From Gammaproteobacteria bacterium (GTDB taxonomy: Bacteria; Pseudomonadota; Gammaproteobacteria; Steroidobacterales; GCA-2729495), in NCBI GenBank assembly GCA_030426355.1, contig JAUHYQ010000005.1, positions 186,001 through 250,000 on the forward strand: a stretch of 64,000 nucleotides of DNA, read 5' to 3'. A program made the translations under genes and the position numbers. The notes below the pieces were generated by a model, which was given only the letters and a program-made list of their open reading frames with translations, did no database searches and was not told the DNA's origin. Shown in pieces: positions 60,396 through 64,000 of the stretch; positions within the stretch are counted from its first letter, which is position 1; each line of letters opens with the position of its first letter.

Positions 60396-61219
60396 CCACC
60401 AGATTTGTTAACCAAAGTTTATTCTCGTGCTTGTTACTGTCGCTGATCGTTGCATTGCTGACCTCCGGGCGAGTAAAGGCCGGAGAATCCGTGGACGACG
60501 TCGCAAAGCAGCTTTCCAACCCGATTGCCTCGCTGATCAGCGTTCCGTTGCAGTTCAATTACGACCGTGATTTTGGCGTGAATGACGAAGGCTCAATGCT
60601 GAAGCTCAACATCCAGCCGGTGATACCTATAACGCTCAATGAGGAGTGGAACGTCATATCGCGGACGATCCTGCCAATCGTAGATCAACAGGATGTTCCG
60701 TTCGTCGGATACAGCGAGTTCGGGCTCGGTGACGTCGTGCAAAGCGCGTTTTTCTCCCCGAAGTCGCCGACCGGGAGTGGCTGGATCTGGGGTGTGGGGC
60801 CGGTGTTGCTATTGCCAACGGCAACAGACGAATTTCTGGGTGCCGAGAAGTGGGGTATTGGCCCGACCGCAGTCGCGCTGAAGCAGGTCGGCAAGTGGAC
60901 AATCGGCGGCCTTGCAAACCATATCGAGTCGTTTGCCGGTGACGGTGACCGGGCTGATGTCAGTGCGACTTTCCTGCAGCCTTTTGCGTCGTACGTGACA
61001 CCGCAGCAGGTAACGTGGGCCGTAAATCTGGAATCGACCTATGACTGGGAAAGCGAATCCTGGTCTGTTCCTGTTAATCTGATGGCCAGCAAACTGATCA
61101 AGCTCGGCAATCAGCTTGTGCAGGTTGGCGGTGGTGTCCGCTATTGGGTTGATACGCCAGATGGCGGCCCGGAAGGCTGGGGTTTCCGGCTGAACATCGT
61201 GCTGGTTTACCCTCGCTAA
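60392..61219 (+). CDS. Exported outer-membrane-like protein of the neuromedin-U/transporter family
   Basis: 275 residues. Signal peptide (SLFSCLLLSLIVALLTSGRVKA). The mature protein alternates short beta strands (SLISVPLQFNYDRDFGVNDEGSMLKLNIQPVIPITL, GWIWGVGPVLLLPTATDEFLG, WTIGGLANHIESFAGDGDRADVSATFLQPF), ending with GGVRYWVDTPDGGPEGWGFRLNIVLVYP. Bacterial proteins of this kind are often mislabelled neuromedin U and likely form barrels. It overlaps the FUSC-type gene by four bases, so it is part of the efflux operon. Confidence 0.82.
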   Translation: MTTRFVNQSLFSCLLLSLIVALLTSGRVKAGESVDDVAKQLSNPIASLISVPLQFNYDRDFGVNDEGSMLKLNIQPVIPITLNEEWNVISRTILPIVDQQDVPFVGYSEFGLGDVVQSAFFSPKSPTGSGWIWGVGPVLLLPTATDEFLGAEKWGIGPTAVALKQVGKWTIGGLANHIESFAGDGDRADVSATFLQPFASYVTPQQVTWAVNLESTYDWESESWSVPVNLMASKLIKLGNQLVQVGGGVRYWVDTPDGGPEGWGFRLNIVLVYPR

Positions 61220-61266
61220 AATAACTTCAATCAAACTTCCATTACTGGGATCGACAGAGACAAGGT

Positions 61267-61728
61267 ATGACCGAAGAAATACCCGGCATCGCGCTTACGA
61301 ATACGGTATCAAACAAGCAAAGGCTTTACATACGATATCTTACGGCGATATTGATTGACCTGACTGTCCTCAACCTGTTCGACGAGTACTGGGAGCTGGT
61401 TACGGTCGAGTCGTTTACGGTCTCTGTGCTCGCCGCCATACTGCTGCAGGTTCTGCTCAAGGCGACACTTGCCGTAGAGCATCGGGTTGCACTTTATTTC
61501 AATTCGAAATCCGGTGTTGCCGCGAGGATCTTGCGTGTTATCTGCGCATGGGTGGTGCTTTTCGGCTGTAAATTCATCATGCTGGGGGCCATCGATTTTG
61601 CCTTTGGTGATGCAGTGGTTTTTGCCGGTGGGTCCCATGGCATCGTCGCCTTCATCGTCGTTGTTGCCACCATGCTCGCCGCCGAAGAAGCAGTCCTTCG
61701 CATTTATTTACGGCTGGCCGGGCAGTAA
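61267..61728 (+). CDS. Hypothetical integral membrane protein (153 aa)
   Basis: 153 residues with four helices: ILIDLTVLNLF (short), FTVSVLAAILLQVLLKATLAV, ILRVICAWVVLFGCKFIMLGAIDF and HGIVAFIVVVATMLAAEEAV. I do not recognise the family with certainty. It follows the neuromedin-U-like gene by 48 bases, so it may be the last of the efflux operon. Preceded by GACAAGG, weak but usable as ribosome-binding site. Confidence 0.75.
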   Translation: MTEEIPGIALTNTVSNKQRLYIRYLTAILIDLTVLNLFDEYWELVTVESFTVSVLAAILLQVLLKATLAVEHRVALYFNSKSGVAARILRVICAWVVLFGCKFIMLGAIDFAFGDAVVFAGGSHGIVAFIVVVATMLAAEEAVLRIYLRLAGQ

Positions 61729-61819
61729 CGATGTATGGCAGCAAGTGGCGGTTGAAACCAGTCGCCGCTTTGTACTCGGGCGGGCTAAATGAACCACCAG
61801 TCAGCCATCGTGTGCCGGA

Positions 61820-63409
61820 TTATTTGCCGGGAGCCGGGCAACTCACGGTCACGTCAGCCGGGCAGCTGATGGCTCTATCGCCGGTTGGACGGAAGCTCAT
61901 TACGTGTATGTCTTTTGCCTCGAACACCGGGAAATAGATCTCGGCGAGACCCAGCGGCCCAGGCTGATCGTAACGCCATGTCAATCCGCCGATGGTCGAA
62001 ATGCTCACGCCCTGCGGATCGTCCAGCAATGTTTGCGTGGCGTTCGCGCCGTAGTAATCGTTAATATCAAAGATGACGGCCGAGTCGTATTCCCAGCGGT
62101 CCGTGCTGAGCGGATAACGCGGTTTCAGAACCCATACTTTCGATGCTTCATCGCCGCCGACCAGTAACCAGGGCCGTGAATTGCCTTCGAGCACGCGGGC
62201 CGGCCAGAAAGCCACCGCACGGTTGGGTGCCAGGCGGCCCGGGCCGCGTTCCGGCTCAGGGTAGGTCGGGTTTGGCCGGATATTGTCTTTGACAACATGC
62301 ACCGTCCACGGGTCGTTAAAGATGTCACCGCTGTCTGGTTGCTCAATAGCCAGCACCCGCCCCGGAATCTTGCTCTGCGTTACCTCAAAACAATTGTCCG
62401 GTTGATGATTGCTGGTCAGCACATCGAGGCGGCCATCCAGATTCAGATCCGCAATCTCCACCGCAAACGGGTTGCCCTGCCCGCGCATGATATCTTGCTG
62501 CCGCACGAACGGCCCATTTTTGGGGTCAGAGTCAGACCATTTCTTGCCCTCCGGCTGGCCGTAAATCGTAATGCCGTCGTGTTTAAAGAAATGTGTTGCG
62601 ATAATTTCGATGCGTCCATCGCCGTCCATGTCGGCGGCATTGATGTTGACTTCCGGCCCGCCCGGCTTGGGCTTGGTATCCACCAGAACAAACTCATCCC
62701 ATTCGGTGTTGGCATCGAGTGCTTTGCCCGGATTGCGAAACCACACCAGCTGACCTGTTGGAGGACAGATGCCGCCGCGCACTTTAAAACTGGAGCGTGC
62801 GGTGACTATATCCAGCCGCCCGTCTTCGTCCATATCAATAAACAGAACTCCGTGGTAGAACCACGGCTGGTTGTCATCGCTGCCGGGCGCACAGCGGGGT
62901 GGCACAAAACTGCTTTGATCCACCAGGTATTCACCGCGCTTCGGGTCGTCCAGATTAATCAGGCTCAGGCGACCGGCCGGCAGCGCCGACTGAAAACCTT
63001 GCGGAGCAACCAACGCCTCGAAAGGCACGAAGCCGTCAGGGGCCCGTGCGGTCTCGTTGGGCCATACCTGCCGCGATATGCCGTCGAGGTCACTCAGAAC
63101 TTCAACCTCCGGCATGACGTCCGATGGATCGTTAATATCCGCAATGCGGGCAATCAAATCACGTTCAAACAGCCGCGCAAACTCCGTCCCTTCCGGGTTT
63201 TTGACGGCGTTGTAGAAACTCGACATCAGCAGGCCATCCTGCCTGCTGCCGTCCGGTGCATTGAATGAATCAACATGCAGAAAAGCCGGGTTAAAGGGCA
63301 GTTCGATTACCCGCTGGGTATAAACCTCAGGACAAAAATCGCCAGCAGGCTCGGCGGCCGATAACGGAATTGATACAACAGACAGGGCGATCAGGGTCGT
63401 CAGTTTCAT
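61820..63409 (-). CDS. Exported VCBS/FG-GAP-repeat protein
   Basis: 529 residues. A signal peptide (TLIALSVVSIPLSAAEP) is followed by repeated Asp-rich FG-GAP/VCBS units, the calcium-binding form: FIDMDEDGRLDIVTA, AADMDGDGRIEIIATHF and IADLNLDGRLDVLTSNH. Such repeats build beta-propellers in surface or extracellular proteins. Cysteines near the start (AGDFCPEVY) and end (ISCPADVTVSCPAPG) may close the propeller. The protein is probably secreted; its role is unknown. The gene starts about 245 bases before the divergent DUF1330-like gene. Confidence 0.85.
   Translation of the reverse strand: MKLTTLIALSVVSIPLSAAEPAGDFCPEVYTQRVIELPFNPAFLHVDSFNAPDGSRQDGLLMSSFYNAVKNPEGTEFARLFERDLIARIADINDPSDVMPEVEVLSDLDGISRQVWPNETARAPDGFVPFEALVAPQGFQSALPAGRLSLINLDDPKRGEYLVDQSSFVPPRCAPGSDDNQPWFYHGVLFIDMDEDGRLDIVTARSSFKVRGGICPPTGQLVWFRNPGKALDANTEWDEFVLVDTKPKPGGPEVNINAADMDGDGRIEIIATHFFKHDGITIYGQPEGKKWSDSDPKNGPFVRQQDIMRGQGNPFAVEIADLNLDGRLDVLTSNHQPDNCFEVTQSKIPGRVLAIEQPDSGDIFNDPWTVHVVKDNIRPNPTYPEPERGPGRLAPNRAVAFWPARVLEGNSRPWLLVGGDEASKVWVLKPRYPLSTDRWEYDSAVIFDINDYYGANATQTLLDDPQGVSISTIGGLTWRYDQPGPLGLAEIYFPVFEAKDIHVMSFRPTGDRAISCPADVTVSCPAPGK
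62519..62534 (+). repeat. Dispersed TTGGGGTCAGAGT motif, copy 3
   Basis: TTGGGGTCAGAGTCAG inside the VCBS-repeat gene, coding WSDSDPKNG on the minus strand. Same 12-base core as the copies at 13111 and 53068. Confidence 0.4.
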
Positions 63410-63542
63410 TTACTAGGTTCTCATGCAATGGCAGGAGCGGCTGCGTTTTCTGGCAGCCCAGTGTAGAACGACAGATTAATTTTCACCATTGCCCTTGGTG
63501 TTTCCCGGCAACTATCGCTTAACCGGAAAACCTTTGCTATGC

Positions 63543-63562
63543 ATGTTACTAGTAAGTAACAT
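63543..63562. promoter_or_regulatory. Perfect palindrome, TetR-family-type operator candidate
   Basis: ATGTTACT-AGTA-AGTAACAT has two perfect eight-base arms, 92 bases ahead of the DUF1330-like gene and about 130 before the divergent VCBS-repeat gene. Length and spacing suit TetR or AcrR-type repressors, whose genes are not in this window. Confidence 0.6.
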
Positions 63563-63654
63563 AATTAGCTGACCATGGAAACACACGGTACATTCTTGCA
63601 GTGTAATCGCACGATCTTGCCTTGGCCGAGGTCATTTGAATAGGGAGAAGAAAG

Positions 63655-64000
63655 ATGGTGTCTGATCTATTGCGCAGCGCCCTAATAACGCTGTTGTTTT
63701 TGTTGCCGGGCTGGGCGATCGGCGGTGCGCACGAGACGGCGTCGCCTAACGGTGACTCAGAAATTGCTAAACCTGGCTATATGATCGTTATTGGTAACGG
63801 TGTCGATCCGGCCGGGATGCGTGAGTACGCAAGTATCGCGGTGCCGCTGCTAATCAAAACGGGCGCTCGCCTGTTGTTTGCTACCGAGGAAGGTCAGACC
63901 GAGGTCATCGAAGGTGGGCCGTTTCCCGGCTCCATTCGGGTATTTGAGTTTCCGACACCCGATGCCGCAAGGGATTTTTATTACTCCGCGGAGTATCAGG
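63655..64000 (+). CDS. Exported DUF1330-like protein (3' partial)
   Basis: 115 codons are visible and the frame runs off the window. The ATG at 63655 follows AGGGAGAAG. A signal peptide (SALITLLFLLPGWAIGG) precedes a domain beginning KPGYMIVIGNGVDPAGMREYASIAVPLLIKTGARLLFATEEGQTEVIEGGPFPGSIRVFEFPTPDAARDFYYSAEYQ. This is the dimeric ferredoxin-like fold of DUF1330 (the YMIV, ARLL and VIEG/GP(F) elements and FPTPDAARDFY fit). Exported forms are less common. The upstream palindrome suggests repressor control. Confidence 0.8.
   Translation, partial: MVSDLLRSALITLLFLLPGWAIGGAHETASPNGDSEIAKPGYMIVIGNGVDPAGMREYASIAVPLLIKTGARLLFATEEGQTEVIEGGPFPGSIRVFEFPTPDAARDFYYSAEYQ

Noticed and set aside
62297-63268. 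323-residue open frame on the plus strand
   Set aside because: Antisense to the VCBS-repeat gene, which has a signal peptide and Asp-rich repeats; shadow frame.

Overview
The window is about 64 kb of chromosome from a free-living, probably marine, gammaproteobacterium. The evidence is the recA core order (mutS, glycosyltransferase, pncC, recA, recX, alaS, csrA, tRNA-Ser) close to that of Pseudomonas-type genomes, a gammaproteobacterial-type LexA box, a sigma-32-type clpB promoter, a VPLPA/PEP-CTERM secreted protein and many envelope genes. I cannot name the genus. I see no insertion sequence, prophage, CRISPR array or rRNA operon.

Layout. 1-11.5 kb: the 3' part of a BtuB-like TonB-dependent receptor, then a class I cyclic-di-GMP (GEMM-I) riboswitch leading a run of ten tightly packed genes: TlpA-like thioredoxin, exported coiled-coil protein, three TPR proteins (one a lipoprotein), small exported protein, ExbB/TolQ, two different ExbD/TolR and a TonB/AgmX-like protein. 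It reads as a c-di-GMP-gated, proton-motive-force-driven envelope machine. 11.5-15 kb: an arsenic cluster (radical SAM protein, fused DUF2064-glycosyltransferase, ArsM-like methyltransferase). 15-17.7 kb: an undescribed structured leader or sRNA region, a metallo-beta-lactamase-fold hydrolase, a thioredoxin-like 2Fe-2S ferredoxin and a protein resembling plant red chlorophyll catabolite reductase. 17.7-20.8 kb: a 36-residue membrane protein divergent from a CpxRA-like two-component system, with three GTAAC repeats on a 10-bp pitch between them, then a LOG-family gene.

20.8-33.4 kb is mostly housekeeping: ferredoxin, CMD protein, SDR, ClpB, FmdB-like, DUF502, AspRS, lipase, ferric-reductase-like membrane protein, Rieske ferredoxin and MutS. 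33.4-41.3 kb holds EthD, a methyltransferase, a glycosyltransferase, PncC, RecA, RecX, AlaRS, CsrA and tRNA-Ser(GCU). 41.3-49.5 kb: OmpA-like protein, a sulfur operon (persulfide dioxygenase, two YeeE/YedE halves, DUF3465), glutamine amidotransferase, NAD(P)-binding protein, cytochrome c, Tat-exported aldo/keto reductase and nitronate monooxygenase. 49.5-54 kb: a phospholipase-D-type lipoprotein divergent from an eptA-PAP2-dgkA operon with a PmrA-like direct repeat. 54-64 kb: PEP-CTERM protein, potassium channel, AI-2E family permease, a tripartite aromatic-type efflux operon, a VCBS-repeat exported protein, and a truncated DUF1330-like gene behind a perfect palindrome.

All family assignments come from motifs and family knowledge held in memory; no database search was run.
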